NCBI GenBank assembly: GCA_045604965.1
Contig: JAZUPB010000040.1
Span: 1-64,000, forward strand
Source: JAISGQ01 sp045604965
GTDB lineage: Bacteria > Bacillota > Clostridia > Oscillospirales > Acutalibacteraceae
Direction: 5' to 3'
Length of the DNA stretch: 64,000 bases
How positions within the stretch are numbered: the first letter of the stretch is position 1; each line of letters begins with the position of its first letter. Both the position numbers and the translations under genes were made by a program. Shown one piece after another: positions 41,597-51,717 of the stretch. The notes under the pieces are model-generated. The model worked only from the letters and a program-made list of their open reading frames with translations. It made no database searches and was not told the DNA's origin.

Positions 41597-43651
41597 TTAT
41601 GCGTCTGAGGCAGATGCTACAGATCCGCCGTTATCAGGCTCTGCCGGATCTGTCGGTGGTGTTGTAGGCTCTGTAGTGGGTTCTGTTGTAGGCTCTGTGG
41701 TAGTTGTTGTGGTTGTAGTAGGCGGTGTAAATTCATAGGAAGTTGTGATGGTATAGCTTCCTGCATCGAAATTTACACTGTAATCCATATACGGATTATC
41801 ATTGATATAGACACGAAGTGTCGATGTGCCTACGCCCTCAAGATTGATATAATATGCATCTGTAACGATGGGGTTAACAGTAACAGACTTTTTCTTTTCG
41901 CCGTCGAGATATATTGCCATTGCAAGATTCTGGTCAACACCGGAGGGAAGCTTTACTTCTACCTTGACTTCCTTCTTGACTGCATTGCCGTTACTGGTGT
42001 AGAAAATTATAGTCTGACCTTCCTCAAGCTCAGTGCCGTATGAGGGCTCGTGGCTGATAACTGTATCCTTCGGCTTCTCACTGTCAATAGGGTTTGCTGC
42101 AGCAACTGTCATTCCCATAGCCTCAAGATATCCCTTGGCTTCTTTATAGGTCATATTTATGCAATTAGGCATTACAAGTGAATCGGGCTTTGTTCCAAGA
42201 CTGTAGTAGACATCGACACTGTCGCCCTCGGACATATCGGTGTCGGGCTGAGGGTTTGTTGCAATCACCGTTCCCGATTCGTATTCATCACTGTACACAG
42301 GATAGTGCACTGCATAAAGATTGAGTTCTGCCAGTATTCTGCTGTATTCGTCGTAGTTCATTCCATCAAAATCAGGGACCTGAAGACGTTCCGGACCCTT
42401 ACTTACCGTAAGGGTTACTTTTTCGTAAATGTTGACAACGGTATAGGGCTTCGGGTTCTGGAAAATGATGTGGCCCTCAGGAACCTCGTCGCTGAACTGC
42501 TTCTCAAGACCGAATTCTATCTTGTCCTTGAATTCAGGCAGCTGAATGACTTCCATATAGACTTCGCCTGTAAAGTCAGGAATCTCTATCTGCTCCTGCT
42601 TCTGTACGAAGAATCCGCTTATATCAAGAGCTACCCACAGAAACACAAGCGCAACAAGCACGAATGCTACGGCAATACCCGAGAGAACAGGTATTACAGG
42701 GCTCTTTTCATCCTGCTGATCTTCCTCAAGCTGACGTCTTGCATTTTCATATGCATCTATATATCTCTGGGAAGTATTGTCAACCATATACTGATACTCA
42801 AAGCGAATTGAAGGATTGCGCTTGAAATCTTCTATATCGAGCAGCATATCAGATGCGCTCTGATAGCGGTTTCTGGGATCCTTCTGCATTGCCTGTATGG
42901 TTATCTCCTCGAGTCCCTCAGGAATATCGGGGTTTATGGAGCGCGGCATTCTGGGATCGACCTGAAGCTGCATTACCGCTACAGAGACAGCATTTTCCGC
43001 TTCAAAAGGAACCTGACCTGTCAGCATTTCATATAGCATTACGCCGACAGAATAAATATCGGCTCTTGCATCGGTCTTACTGCCCTTTGCCTGCTCAGGC
43101 GCGATATAGTGAACAGATCCTATTGCCTTATCGGTCATAGTTCTTGTTTCACTTCTTGCAAAACGTGCAATACCAAAATCCATAACCTTGATTTCGCCGT
43201 TCTGCTTAAGCATTATATTCTGGGGTTTTATATCGCGGTGTACGATTCCTTTTTCGTGTGCGTGCTGAAGCGCGCCAAGTATCTGAGTTGTAAAGTGAAC
43301 AGCTTCCTTGCTTGTAAGAGCCCCCTGCTGTTCAATATATTCCTTCAGGGTTATACCGTCGATATATTCCATTACAATGTACTGAAGGGTGCCGCTGTTG
43401 TTCATATCGTATATTTTTACGATATTTTTATGATTGAGCAGGGCAATTGCCTGAGATTCATTCTTGAATCTTCTGCAGAACTCCTCATTTGAAAGGTATT
43501 CTTCCTTAAGTATTTTTATTGCTACATCACATTTTGCCGACAAATCGTGTGCCTTGTACACAACTGCCATTCCGCCTATTCCTATAACCTTCTTGATCTC
43601 ATAGCGTCCGTCAAGGCGTTTGCCGATGTATTTATCCATATACTTATCCAC
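41597..43651 (-). CDS. prkC: PASTA-domain Ser/Thr protein kinase PrkC/Stk
   Basis: 684 residues from GTG at 43651, 8 bases from AGGAGG. In order: Hanks-type kinase with IGIGGMAVVYKA, the Lys of VAIKIL, HRDIKPQNIML and DFGIARFA; a juxtamembrane linker; one membrane span (PVLSGIAVAFVLVALVFLWVAL); three PASTA repeats (starting near EIPDFTGE, QVPDFDGM and VMPNCINM) that bind muropeptides; an extra beta-rich domain; and a Thr/Pro tail (EPTTEPTTEPTTPPTDP). It senses wall fragments and controls germination and wall synthesis. It is coupled to prpC upstream and rsgA downstream. Confidence 0.97.
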   Translation of the reverse strand: MDKYMDKYIGKRLDGRYEIKKVIGIGGMAVVYKAHDLSAKCDVAIKILKEEYLSNEEFCRRFKNESQAIALLNHKNIVKIYDMNNSGTLQYIVMEYIDGITLKEYIEQQGALTSKEAVHFTTQILGALQHAHEKGIVHRDIKPQNIMLKQNGEIKVMDFGIARFARSETRTMTDKAIGSVHYIAPEQAKGSKTDARADIYSVGVMLYEMLTGQVPFEAENAVSVAVMQLQVDPRMPRSINPDIPEGLEEITIQAMQKDPRNRYQSASDMLLDIEDFKRNPSIRFEYQYMVDNTSQRYIDAYENARRQLEEDQQDEKSPVIPVLSGIAVAFVLVALVFLWVALDISGFFVQKQEQIEIPDFTGEVYMEVIQLPEFKDKIEFGLEKQFSDEVPEGHIIFQNPKPYTVVNIYEKVTLTVSKGPERLQVPDFDGMNYDEYSRILAELNLYAVHYPVYSDEYESGTVIATNPQPDTDMSEGDSVDVYYSLGTKPDSLVMPNCINMTYKEAKGYLEAMGMTVAAANPIDSEKPKDTVISHEPSYGTELEEGQTIIFYTSNGNAVKKEVKVEVKLPSGVDQNLAMAIYLDGEKKKSVTVNPIVTDAYYINLEGVGTSTLRVYINDNPYMDYSVNFDAGSYTITTSYEFTPPTTTTTTTTEPTTEPTTEPTTPPTDPAEPDNGGSVASASDA

Positions 43652-43654
43652 GGT

Positions 43655-44401
43655 CTAATCCTCCTTTTTCTGAGCCTGACACATTATAACAGCGGTGATA
43701 TTGTCTCCGCCTCCGTTATCGTTGGCTCGGTCAACAAGTGCCTGGGTAAGGGTTTCCGGTTCAAGATTGCAGAACATTTCGAGAATATCCTGTTCCTCAA
43801 TAAAGTTTGTAAGTCCGTCAGAGCAAAGCAGAACTGCTTCGTTTTCTCTGAGAGTATGCACTGAAAAATCGATCTTTATGTTATCATCAACACCCAGCGC
43901 ACGGGTAATAACATTTCTGCGCGGATGAATTCTCGCTTCCTCTTCGGTTATCTCTCCGTTATCTACCATTTCCTGCACAAGAGAATGGTCATTGGTTGCT
44001 CTGCGTATTTCTTTATTTGAAATTATATATGCCCTGCTGTCTCCGGAATGTGCCAGCAGCAGATCGTTATCTATTACCACTGCCGCAACAACCGTTGTTC
44101 CCATTCCTGCCAGAGCAAAATCAGTCTGTGAATCTTCATACACCCTGATGTTTGCAGTGTTTATTGCATTGAGCAGTGTTTCCTTCGCAGATTCTATATC
44201 CGAATCGGCAGAAAGCTCAAGATCGATCACTTTTTTCATTTCTTCTACAGCAGTGCGGCTTGCATAATCGCCTCCGTTTGCGCCGCCCATACCGTCACAA
44301 ACCACAGACCAGAAGACCTTATCGTCTATGCTTCCGTATTCAAATGAATCCTGGTTGACTCGTCTGACAACTCCTGTGTCAGTCAGTCCGTATATATTCA
44401 T
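43655..44401 (-). CDS. prpC: PP2C-type Ser/Thr phosphatase PrpC
   Basis: 248 residues from the ATG at 44401, with AGGAGG 8 bases upstream; a longer frame would run into rlmN. It removes phosphates set by PrkC. The PP2C metal-binding motifs are complete: RRVNQDSFEY, VCDGMGGANGGDYAS, GTTVVAAVV, AHSGDSRAYII and CSDGLTNF with GGGDNITAVI at the end. It precedes prkC by 3 bases. Confidence 0.97.
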   Translation of the reverse strand: MNIYGLTDTGVVRRVNQDSFEYGSIDDKVFWSVVCDGMGGANGGDYASRTAVEEMKKVIDLELSADSDIESAKETLLNAINTANIRVYEDSQTDFALAGMGTTVVAAVVIDNDLLLAHSGDSRAYIISNKEIRRATNDHSLVQEMVDNGEITEEEARIHPRRNVITRALGVDDNIKIDFSVHTLRENEAVLLCSDGLTNFIEEQDILEMFCNLEPETLTQALVDRANDNGGGDNITAVIMCQAQKKED

Positions 44402-44438
44402 ACCAATTTCCTCCTTGCAGTGCGCTTTATTCTGATTG

Positions 44439-45449
44439 TTACTGCTGACTCTGATGTCTGCGTCTGAGCTGTCCGCAGGAAGCATCAATATCTGAGCCCA
44501 GTGTTCTGCGCACCGTAGTCTGGATCCCTTTGCTTTCAAGTATCGATTTGAAAGTCTCAATTTGTTTTGTATTTGATCGGACAAAGCCGTTTTCTTTTAC
44601 AGTATTTACCGGTATCAGATTTACGTGACACAGCATACCCTTTAATTTTTTTGCAAGTTCCAAAGCACATTCCTCATTATCATTTACGCCGCTTATCAGC
44701 GAATATTCAAATGAGATACGTCTGTGAGTTGCCTCGGCATATCTTCGGCAGGATGCCAGCAATTGATCCACATTCCACCGTTTATTTACAGGCATTATAG
44801 TGTCTCTTATTTTATCATTCGGCGCGTGAAGCGAAACCGAAAGAGTAAACTGCAGATTCATTTCTGCAAGCTCATCTATTTTGCTTACAAGACCGCAGGT
44901 TGAAAGAGATATATGTCTCATTCCTATGCACAAGCCGTCAGGGTGAGATACAAGATGCAGAAAACGAAGTACATTATCGAAATTATCAAGTGGCTCGCCC
45001 ATTCCCATAAGCACAAGATGCGATATTCTCTCCCCTGCATCCTTCTGAGCTGTCATTACCTGCGCCAGCATTTCCGATGGTGCAAGGTTTCTCGACAATC
45101 CGCCAAGGCCTGTTGCGCAGAATGCGCATCCCATACGGCATCCTACCTGAGTTGAAATGCACAGCGAAAGCCCGTGCTTATACCTCATCAGAACCGCTTC
45201 AACACACTCTCCATCGTGAAGTGAAAACAAATATTTTACCGTTCCATCATACTCGGATACCTGTTTCTTTTCAATGACGGCATCTGATATGTAACTCTTT
45301 TGTAACAAATTTTCTCTGTCTTTTTTGGACAAATTGCTCATTTCATCAAAGGTGGAAATACCCTTATGAAGCCAAGAGAAAATCTGCTTGGCACGGAACT
45401 TGGGCATACCGAGACTTACGACAAAGTCGGTAAGTTCCTGCATATCCAT
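44439..45449 (-). CDS. rlmN: 23S rRNA/tRNA adenine-C2 methyltransferase RlmN
   Basis: 336 residues. RlmN methylates A2503 of 23S rRNA and A37 of some tRNAs by a radical-SAM mechanism with two cysteines. The C-x3-C-x2-C site is CRMGCAFCATG, with VLMGMGEPLDNFDNV following; the C-terminal Cys of DIDASCGQL is the second catalytic cysteine. The N-terminus (MDMQELTDFVVSLGMPKFRAKQIFSW) is slightly shorter than in many homologues, and no strong ribosome site precedes the ATG. Translation may be coupled to rsmB, which ends 29 bases upstream. Confidence 0.95.
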   Translation of the reverse strand: MDMQELTDFVVSLGMPKFRAKQIFSWLHKGISTFDEMSNLSKKDRENLLQKSYISDAVIEKKQVSEYDGTVKYLFSLHDGECVEAVLMRYKHGLSLCISTQVGCRMGCAFCATGLGGLSRNLAPSEMLAQVMTAQKDAGERISHLVLMGMGEPLDNFDNVLRFLHLVSHPDGLCIGMRHISLSTCGLVSKIDELAEMNLQFTLSVSLHAPNDKIRDTIMPVNKRWNVDQLLASCRRYAEATHRRISFEYSLISGVNDNEECALELAKKLKGMLCHVNLIPVNTVKENGFVRSNTKQIETFKSILESKGIQTTVRRTLGSDIDASCGQLRRRHQSQQ

Positions 45450-45478
45450 ACTTTTTATATCTGCTCTGTCCGTTCGTC

Positions 45479-46795
45479 TCAGCCCTTTCTGCGAAATCTG
45501 GCTATAAAGAAGCCGTCTGCGCCATCCCTATCCGGGAATATTGTGGCCATACCGTTTTCATATTTATATGTTACCCATTGCGGCAATTCAAACGGCACAG
45601 GCTCAAACTGAGGGTTGCTTTCAAGAAACCACTTTGCATTTTCCTCATTTTCAGCAGGGTTCAATGTACAGGTGGAATATATCAGAATTCCTCCTGTTTT
45701 TACAAGATCAGATGCCGCATCCAATATATCACGCTGAATTTCCGAAAGTGAATCCGCTTCTTTTTTTGCCTTGAGCATTATATCGGGCTTGCGCCTGATA
45801 ACACCAAGACCTGAACAGGGCACATCACAAAGAACATAATCAACCTTAGCCGATTCTCTTGTCATTGCGTCGCGAACAGCAGGCGCAACATTTGTCAGCC
45901 CCAATCTCTGCGCGCCCTGATTTATCAGTGATACTCTCTGAGGGTAGAGATCGCAGGATATTATCTTTCCCGTATTATTCATATATTCCGCTATGGTAAA
46001 GGTTTTTCCTCCCGGTGCGGCGCAAACATCATAGACTGTACTGTTTTCTTCTGCCCCTAAAAGTCTGCAGCAAAGCTGGGATGCCAGATCCTGCACGTGA
46101 AAAAGTCCCTCTTCATAAGCAGCAAGCTTATCAATCGCGCCGGATGCCTCTACAGCAACCGCATTTTCAAGCTTTGTACACTCAGTTTTTACGCCTTCAT
46201 CGGCAAGCCTTTTGCAAAGCTCCTCTTCACTTATCTTTGTCGTGTTTACACGCAGATAAACAGGTGCTCTGCCCTTTATTGTTGCGAGTATCTCCTCGCA
46301 TCTTTCTTCCCCGTAACTATCACACCAAAGCTTTGAAAGCCATTCCGGAACAGAATATTTTGCAGCAAGATACAGTTCGGGAGAAGATCCTTTTTCAGGA
46401 AGTGAAAACTTTTTATCCGAGCGGATAAACGAGCGCAGCACTCCGTTTACAAAGCCCGATGCCTGAGGCGCAAACTTTTTCGCAAGGTTCACGCACTCAT
46501 TCACCGCTGCGCTGTCGGGTATTCTGTCCATAAATACAAGCTGAACAATACCCATTCTAAGTATGGAACGCACAGAGGGCTGAAGCTTTTTTTCGCTTTT
46601 GCCCGTAAGTACGCGTATCTGTCTGTCAAGTAATTCGAGATTTTCAAGAGTTCCGTATACAATCGCCGTTGCAAGCGACTTTTCACGCTCGTCATCGACT
46701 TTTGAAAGCTCCGCGTTGAGCGCAATATTCGAATACGCACCTTCCGTTTCGGTGCGAAGCAGTACCTTATATGCAGCTCTGCGTGCCTGGGTCAT
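45479..46795 (-). CDS. rsmB: 16S rRNA cytosine-967 C5-methyltransferase RsmB
   Basis: 438 residues. The N-terminal NusB-like domain (ARRAAYKVLLRTETEGAYSN) is followed by the methyltransferase with the SAM-binding VCAAPGGKTFTIAEYM and the catalytic CDVPCSGLGVIRRKPDI, both cysteines in view, and STCTLNPAENE. It sits 2 bases after the metallopeptidase gene and before rlmN, the Bacillus order (fmt-rsmB-rlmN). Confidence 0.96.
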   Translation of the reverse strand: MTQARRAAYKVLLRTETEGAYSNIALNAELSKVDDEREKSLATAIVYGTLENLELLDRQIRVLTGKSEKKLQPSVRSILRMGIVQLVFMDRIPDSAAVNECVNLAKKFAPQASGFVNGVLRSFIRSDKKFSLPEKGSSPELYLAAKYSVPEWLSKLWCDSYGEERCEEILATIKGRAPVYLRVNTTKISEEELCKRLADEGVKTECTKLENAVAVEASGAIDKLAAYEEGLFHVQDLASQLCCRLLGAEENSTVYDVCAAPGGKTFTIAEYMNNTGKIISCDLYPQRVSLINQGAQRLGLTNVAPAVRDAMTRESAKVDYVLCDVPCSGLGVIRRKPDIMLKAKKEADSLSEIQRDILDAASDLVKTGGILIYSTCTLNPAENEENAKWFLESNPQFEPVPFELPQWVTYKYENGMATIFPDRDGADGFFIARFRRKG

Positions 46796-46797
46796 AC

Positions 46798-47538
46798 TTA
46801 ATCTCTCCTGTTATTTCTTACAATCAAGAAAACTCTGATAAGCGACATAAGTGAAGTGAGAAATGCAGTAACATAAGTCATTGCCGCTGCTGACAGCACC
46901 TTCTTGACTCCGCTGCTGTCCTCACCCTTTGCGAGCTTTAAATCGACAATAAGTCTTTTGGCTCTGCTGCTTGCATTGAATTCCACCGGAAGCGTCACAA
47001 GATAAAATACTGTTGCCGCTGCCATAAAAATAACGCCTATCATTGCCAGTGTTTCAAAGGCCATAAGAATTCCGATGATGATTATGATCATCGAAAATGA
47101 ATTTGCAATATTTACAATGGGTACCATTGCTGATCTCACTTTTACAGGCATATATCCCTTTGCGTGCTGCAGAGCGTGTCCACATTCGTGAGCGGCTATT
47201 CCCATTGCTGCAACAGATGTTCCGCTGTATACAGCCTGCGAAAGGGATACTACATTGGTTTTTGGGTTAAAATTATCGGTAAGCTCGCCACCGATCATCT
47301 GCACCTGCACGTGGTGAAGTCCGCCGTTATCAAGTATTTCCCGTGCAACCTGAGCGCCTGTCATTCCTCTTTCGTTGCTTATCTTGCTGTACTTTGCATA
47401 GGTAGATTTTACCTTTACCTGTGCAATAAGGCTGAGAATTATGGCAGGAAGAACAAGGATAAGGTAATACATATCAAATCCGTACATAAAGGAAAACATA
47501 TTGAATCCTGAGCTTTCCGAAACCTGCTGAAGAATCAT
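46798..47538 (-). CDS. Zinc metallopeptidase, YugP family
   Basis: 246 residues, membrane protein. An N-terminal span (YYLILVLPAIILSLIAQV) leads to the cytoplasmic or periplasmic peptidase core with the zinc motif AAHECGHALQHAKG, then three further spans ending near SAAAMTYVTAFLTSLMSLIRVF. The family (Zn-peptidase_2, YugP) has unknown substrates. AAGGAGG precedes the ATG. It lies between fmt and rsmB, an insertion seen in many Clostridia but not in Bacillus. Confidence 0.9.
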   Translation of the reverse strand: MILQQVSESSGFNMFSFMYGFDMYYLILVLPAIILSLIAQVKVKSTYAKYSKISNERGMTGAQVAREILDNGGLHHVQVQMIGGELTDNFNPKTNVVSLSQAVYSGTSVAAMGIAAHECGHALQHAKGYMPVKVRSAMVPIVNIANSFSMIIIIIGILMAFETLAMIGVIFMAAATVFYLVTLPVEFNASSRAKRLIVDLKLAKGEDSSGVKKVLSAAAMTYVTAFLTSLMSLIRVFLIVRNNRRD

Positions 47539-47550
47539 TAGAAATCCTCC

Positions 47551-48480
47551 TTATTTAAATGATGAACCTTCCTTCAATGGGTGACCTCTGAAATAGTCGG
47601 GAGCTTTCATTCTTTTGCCGCCCTGTGCCTGAAGCTCACATATTTCAAGAACTGTGCCGTTTCCGCAGCACACCAGCAGCGGGTTCACACTTATTATATC
47701 CCCTTCATTGCCGTTATGATTCATATCCTTTCGGCAAAGTGAGGAATGTATTTTCATAGTTTGTCCGTCAAGCACAGCCGTAGCAACAGGCCATACGGCA
47801 AGTCCGCGTATCTTATTGTGGAGTGTCTGTGCTTCATTTGAAAAATTCAGGGGACACAGAGATTTGTCAAGCATAGGAGCGTGGCTTGAAAGAGCTTCGT
47901 CCTGCTTCTGAGGATTGAGTTCTCCCTTTTCAACTGCTTCGAGAGTTTTTACCGCAAGACGTGCGCCCATTTCGGACAATCTGTCGTACAGATCGCTTGC
48001 TGTTTCGTTCTCTCCGATCTCAGTCTCATCGACAAAAAGCATATCTCCTGTATCTACTCCTACATCCATCTGCATAGCCGTAACGCCAGTTTTTGTTTCT
48101 CCGTTTATTACCGCCCACTGAATAGGTGCTGAGCCTCTGTATTTTGGTAGAATTGAACCGTGAATATTAATACAGCCGTATTTCGGGATATTTAGTATCG
48201 CTTGGGGCAGTATTTTCCCATAAGCAACAACTACCGCCACGTCAGGCTCAAGGCTTTTTATCAGCTCAAATGACTCATCGTTTTTCAGTGATTTCGGCTG
48301 ATATACCGTAAGTCCGAGACGAAGCGCTTCGACCTTGACTTCCGGAGGTGTCATTTCCTGATGTCTGCCTCGCGGTTTATCCGGCTGTGAGAAAACACCC
48401 ACTATATTATGACCTGCTTCATACAGCGCCGTCAGCACAGGCACTGCAAAATCGGGAGTTCCCATAAATACAATTTTCAT
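47551..48480 (-). CDS. fmt: Methionyl-tRNA formyltransferase
   Basis: 309 residues. Fmt formylates initiator Met-tRNA with 10-formyl-THF. The family starts MKIVFMGTPDFAVPVLTAL; the catalytic region reads CINIHGSILPKYRGSAPIQWAVINGE and TGVTAMQMDVGVDTGDML, followed by the C-terminal tRNA-binding domain. It lies 14 bases after def, the near-universal def-fmt pair, with GACAGGTGAT before the ATG. Confidence 0.97.
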   Translation of the reverse strand: MKIVFMGTPDFAVPVLTALYEAGHNIVGVFSQPDKPRGRHQEMTPPEVKVEALRLGLTVYQPKSLKNDESFELIKSLEPDVAVVVAYGKILPQAILNIPKYGCINIHGSILPKYRGSAPIQWAVINGETKTGVTAMQMDVGVDTGDMLFVDETEIGENETASDLYDRLSEMGARLAVKTLEAVEKGELNPQKQDEALSSHAPMLDKSLCPLNFSNEAQTLHNKIRGLAVWPVATAVLDGQTMKIHSSLCRKDMNHNGNEGDIISVNPLLVCCGNGTVLEICELQAQGGKRMKAPDYFRGHPLKEGSSFK

Positions 48481-48494
48481 CGGATCACCTGTCT

Positions 48495-48977
48495 TTATTC
48501 CTCTTCATCGTCGCTCTCAAGCTCGGAAGGATCTACCATTCTCACTACATTGTCAATATAAAGTATACCGTCCAGGTGATCCACCTCGTGGCAGATAGCC
48601 TTTGCAAGAAGACCTTCTCCCTCGATTTCCCAGTCGTCACCGTTTCTGTCAGTATATTGTGCGCGTACCTTCATAGGTCTGCGTGTTATACCCCATTCAC
48701 CGGGTACGGAAAGACATCCTTCGAGAGTTTCCTGCTCTCCCTCACGGTAGGTTATTTCAGGGTTTATCATAATAATGGGACCTTCGCCTACATCTACTAT
48801 GACTATTCTGCGAAGCACTCCAACCTGCGGTGCTGCAAGACCTGCTCCGTGAGCATCCTCAAGTGTCTCAAGCATATCGTCAATAAGAGTATCTATTCTC
48901 TTATCTATTTTTGTTACAGGTCTTGATTTTTTTCTGAGTGTATCTTCATTTTTGCCGAGTATTTTTCTCAATGCCAT
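48495..48977 (-). CDS. def: Peptide deformylase
   Basis: 160 residues. It removes the formyl group from new proteins using a metal ion. All three motifs are clear: GAGLAAPQVGV, EGCLSVPG (Cys ligand) and CHEVDHLDG (two His ligands and the catalytic Glu). It starts 20 bases after the priA stop and precedes fmt. The acidic tail ESDDEEE is a small addition. Confidence 0.97.
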   Translation of the reverse strand: MALRKILGKNEDTLRKKSRPVTKIDKRIDTLIDDMLETLEDAHGAGLAAPQVGVLRRIVIVDVGEGPIIMINPEITYREGEQETLEGCLSVPGEWGITRRPMKVRAQYTDRNGDDWEIEGEGLLAKAICHEVDHLDGILYIDNVVRMVDPSELESDDEEE

Positions 48978-48997
48978 TGTTTTACAGCACCTTTCTG

Positions 48998-51424
48998 TTA
49001 CATTACACTGTCAGGATTTATATCTGCCCACGCAGTAACGCCGTCATTTCGTCGGTCTGCACCGAATTCGGTGAGCAGTTCGCTCATCATAGCTCTGAAG
49101 CGCGGGTTGTTTCTGCATTTTAATATTATTTTGTATCTGAACTTTCTGTTCATTTTTCCGATTGACGCTGCTGATGGTCCCAAAACCCTCAGCGGTACAT
49201 CCTTATATTCTGACATAGCTTTTTCCCGAAGCATTTCAAAGGAGCGGAATGCAGCTGCTTTCACCTGTGCCTCTGATATGCCTACAAATCCCACGAGGCA
49301 TATATCGGCATACGGAGGATATAGCATCGCTTTTCTTATCTTTATTTCACTTTCGAAAAACTTGCCGTAGTCCTGCTGTGCCGCCAGCGGTATTACAGGA
49401 TTGTCGGGCTTCAAGGTCTGGATTATTGCCCTACCTGCATTTTTTCCTCTGCCCGATCTGCCGACAACCTGAGTCAGAAGCGAAAATCCCCGTTCCATAC
49501 TTCTGAAATCATCGGAATACAGATCAAGGTCTGCCATAAGGACACCTACCAGCGTAACACGCTCAAAGTCCAGGCCCTTTGCCACCATCTGAGTTCCGAT
49601 CATAATGTCATATTCATAATTTCCGAAGCTGCCAAGCTTTTCCTCGTGAGAAAATCTTGTCATTGTGGTATCTGCATCCATTCGCAATATTCGCGCCTTA
49701 GGAAACAGCCGCTCGACTTCTTCTATAACTCTCTGTGTCCCGAGGCCTGCATATCTGAGCTGATCTGCTCCGCAGTCGGGACATTTATTTGTAAAAGGAA
49801 CCGACATACCGCAATAATGGCACATCAGCCTTCCGTTATCGCTGTGGTAAGTCATCGATACACTGCAGTTTTCACACATAAGCACATGCCCACAGGCACG
49901 GCAGGAAACAAAGGTATTATAGCCTCTTCTGTTGTGCAGAAGTATAGACTGTTTTCCGTTTTCCAGATTTTCGCTTAATGCTTCGTAAAGCTCATTGCTG
50001 ATTATTCCTTCCGAAGTGCGATTCTGTGAGATGTCCACCACTTCCACACTCGGAAGGACCGCTGCACCGTAACGCTTGCGAAGCGGTGCCAGCGTATATG
50101 CACCTGTCTGCGTTGCTGCAAAAAAGCTCTCCACACTGGGAGTGGCACTGGAAAGAACCAGCAGTGCTTTATGATATCCGCACCGAAATCTTGCAGCATC
50201 ACGGGCGTGATATCGCGGCGACTGTTCTGATTTATATGTGTATTCCTGCTCTTCGTCAATGATTATCAGGCCTATTTCATTAAACGGTGCGAAAATCGCA
50301 GACCGTGTTCCGATAACAATCTGCGCATCCCCGTTTTTAACTCGCTTCCACTCATCCATTCGCTGCCCTAAGGACAGTCCGCTGTGAAACACTGCACACT
50401 TTTTTCCGTAGTGGCTGTGAAATTTGCTCAGGGTTTGGGGAGTCAGTGCGATTTCAGGCACCATTACTATGATACCTTTTCCGCTGTCAAGAACACTGTC
50501 GATAAGCTTCATAAATACAGAGGTCTTACCGCTGCCCGTTACGCCGTAAAGCAAAGCTGGCTTCGGTTTTTCACTGTTATATTCACTCATCAGAATGTCA
50601 AATGCTTTCGACTGTTCCTCTGACAGTTCTATAGGCTGTTCGTTTTCTGATTTTTCTACCTCATCATAGGGGTTGCGGTAAACTTCGTTTTCGTAGTATT
50701 CGGCAAACCCGTTTTTTACAAGTCGATCAACTACTGCGGAGGTCACACCGGTAAAATAGCAAACCTCCTTGACTGATGCACTGCCTGCACTTTCAAGCAG
50801 CTCAGCGACACATTTCTGTTTTGCTGTAAGCTTTGCGCCTTCCGCATTGTCCGTAAGGCGAACCATTTTAACAGTTGCATCGCCCATACGGCGAACCGCT
50901 TCATCGGTTCTCTCTATTATTCCCTTTTTAAGCAGTGATTCTATGGCTTTTTCTCCGCCTTCGCCGATAACCTCAATAAGACGCTCATAAGACACTGCAG
51001 TTTCGCAACTCTTAAGTGCATTATATAAAGCTGTTTCAGAATCACTGAGCTTTTCATCGGTCTCTTTTTTCAGTCTGTATGCCTTAATTATATTGATATT
51101 TATTCCCGTCGGGAGCATAAGCTTTACAGCCTCAAAAAGAGTACAGTAGTAGTTTTCCTTAAGCCACTGTGCCAATCGAAGCATTTCCTCTGAAAGCAGC
51201 GGTTTTTCATCTATCTGCTCGGACAACGGCTTTATTTTTTCAAAGTTCGTGTCTGATTCTATTGAAAAAACCATACCCTGGCGTTTCTGATTTCCTGCTC
51301 CAAAGGGAACCGTTACACGGCAGCCCGGACGAAGAGTCTCCGAAAGATGACTCGGCACCGAATATGAAAACAGCTTATCAAAATGATATGCCGTCTTTTC
51401 AATGGCCACTGCCGCAACCTTCAT
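48998..51424 (-). CDS. priA: Primosomal protein N' (PriA helicase)
   Basis: 808 residues. PriA reloads the replisome at stalled forks. The N-terminal DNA-binding domain (FSYSVPSHLSETLRPGCRVTVPFG) precedes the helicase with Walker A YGVTGSGKTSVF, box II DEEQEYTYKSEQSP, and a zinc module whose eight cysteines are in CRACGHVLMCENCSVSMTYH and MCHYCGMSVPFTNKCPDCGA. It lies between rpoZ and def; coaBC, which sits between rpoZ and priA in Bacillus, is absent here. Confidence 0.97.
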   Translation of the reverse strand: MKVAAVAIEKTAYHFDKLFSYSVPSHLSETLRPGCRVTVPFGAGNQKRQGMVFSIESDTNFEKIKPLSEQIDEKPLLSEEMLRLAQWLKENYYCTLFEAVKLMLPTGININIIKAYRLKKETDEKLSDSETALYNALKSCETAVSYERLIEVIGEGGEKAIESLLKKGIIERTDEAVRRMGDATVKMVRLTDNAEGAKLTAKQKCVAELLESAGSASVKEVCYFTGVTSAVVDRLVKNGFAEYYENEVYRNPYDEVEKSENEQPIELSEEQSKAFDILMSEYNSEKPKPALLYGVTGSGKTSVFMKLIDSVLDSGKGIIVMVPEIALTPQTLSKFHSHYGKKCAVFHSGLSLGQRMDEWKRVKNGDAQIVIGTRSAIFAPFNEIGLIIIDEEQEYTYKSEQSPRYHARDAARFRCGYHKALLVLSSATPSVESFFAATQTGAYTLAPLRKRYGAAVLPSVEVVDISQNRTSEGIISNELYEALSENLENGKQSILLHNRRGYNTFVSCRACGHVLMCENCSVSMTYHSDNGRLMCHYCGMSVPFTNKCPDCGADQLRYAGLGTQRVIEEVERLFPKARILRMDADTTMTRFSHEEKLGSFGNYEYDIMIGTQMVAKGLDFERVTLVGVLMADLDLYSDDFRSMERGFSLLTQVVGRSGRGKNAGRAIIQTLKPDNPVIPLAAQQDYGKFFESEIKIRKAMLYPPYADICLVGFVGISEAQVKAAAFRSFEMLREKAMSEYKDVPLRVLGPSAASIGKMNRKFRYKIILKCRNNPRFRAMMSELLTEFGADRRNDGVTAWADINPDSVM

Positions 51425-51454
51425 CCTTTGTCCGTTCCTTTCCTGATTTCCTTA

Positions 51455-51697
51455 TCAGAAACCGAGAGTTTCGTTCTTTTCGTCAATTATGATTTTGACC
51501 TCGGTCTCGCTTATATTATCAACGTGTGCCTTACCTTCAGCAAGATAGCGAAGAACCATATTTACAGGCTTTTCATCAAGAGATACGTTGTTAAGCTCTG
51601 CGCTGTCTGCAATTTCACGTGCCTTCTTTGCAATTGCATCAACAAGTGCGTAACGGCTGTCTGCTTCGCTGAAAATCTCATCAATTGTCTTTTTCAT
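51455..51697 (-). CDS. rpoZ: RNA polymerase omega subunit
   Basis: 80 residues. Omega helps fold beta-prime and assemble RNA polymerase. The family motif SRYALVDAIAKKAREI is followed by KPVNMVLRYLAEGKA. It follows gmk by 20 bases, with GGAGAGG before the ATG, the standard gmk-rpoZ pair. Confidence 0.94.
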   Translation of the reverse strand: MKKTIDEIFSEADSRYALVDAIAKKAREIADSAELNNVSLDEKPVNMVLRYLAEGKAHVDNISETEVKIIIDEKNETLGF

Positions 51698-51717
51698 TTT
51701 TACCTCTCCTTGATCGG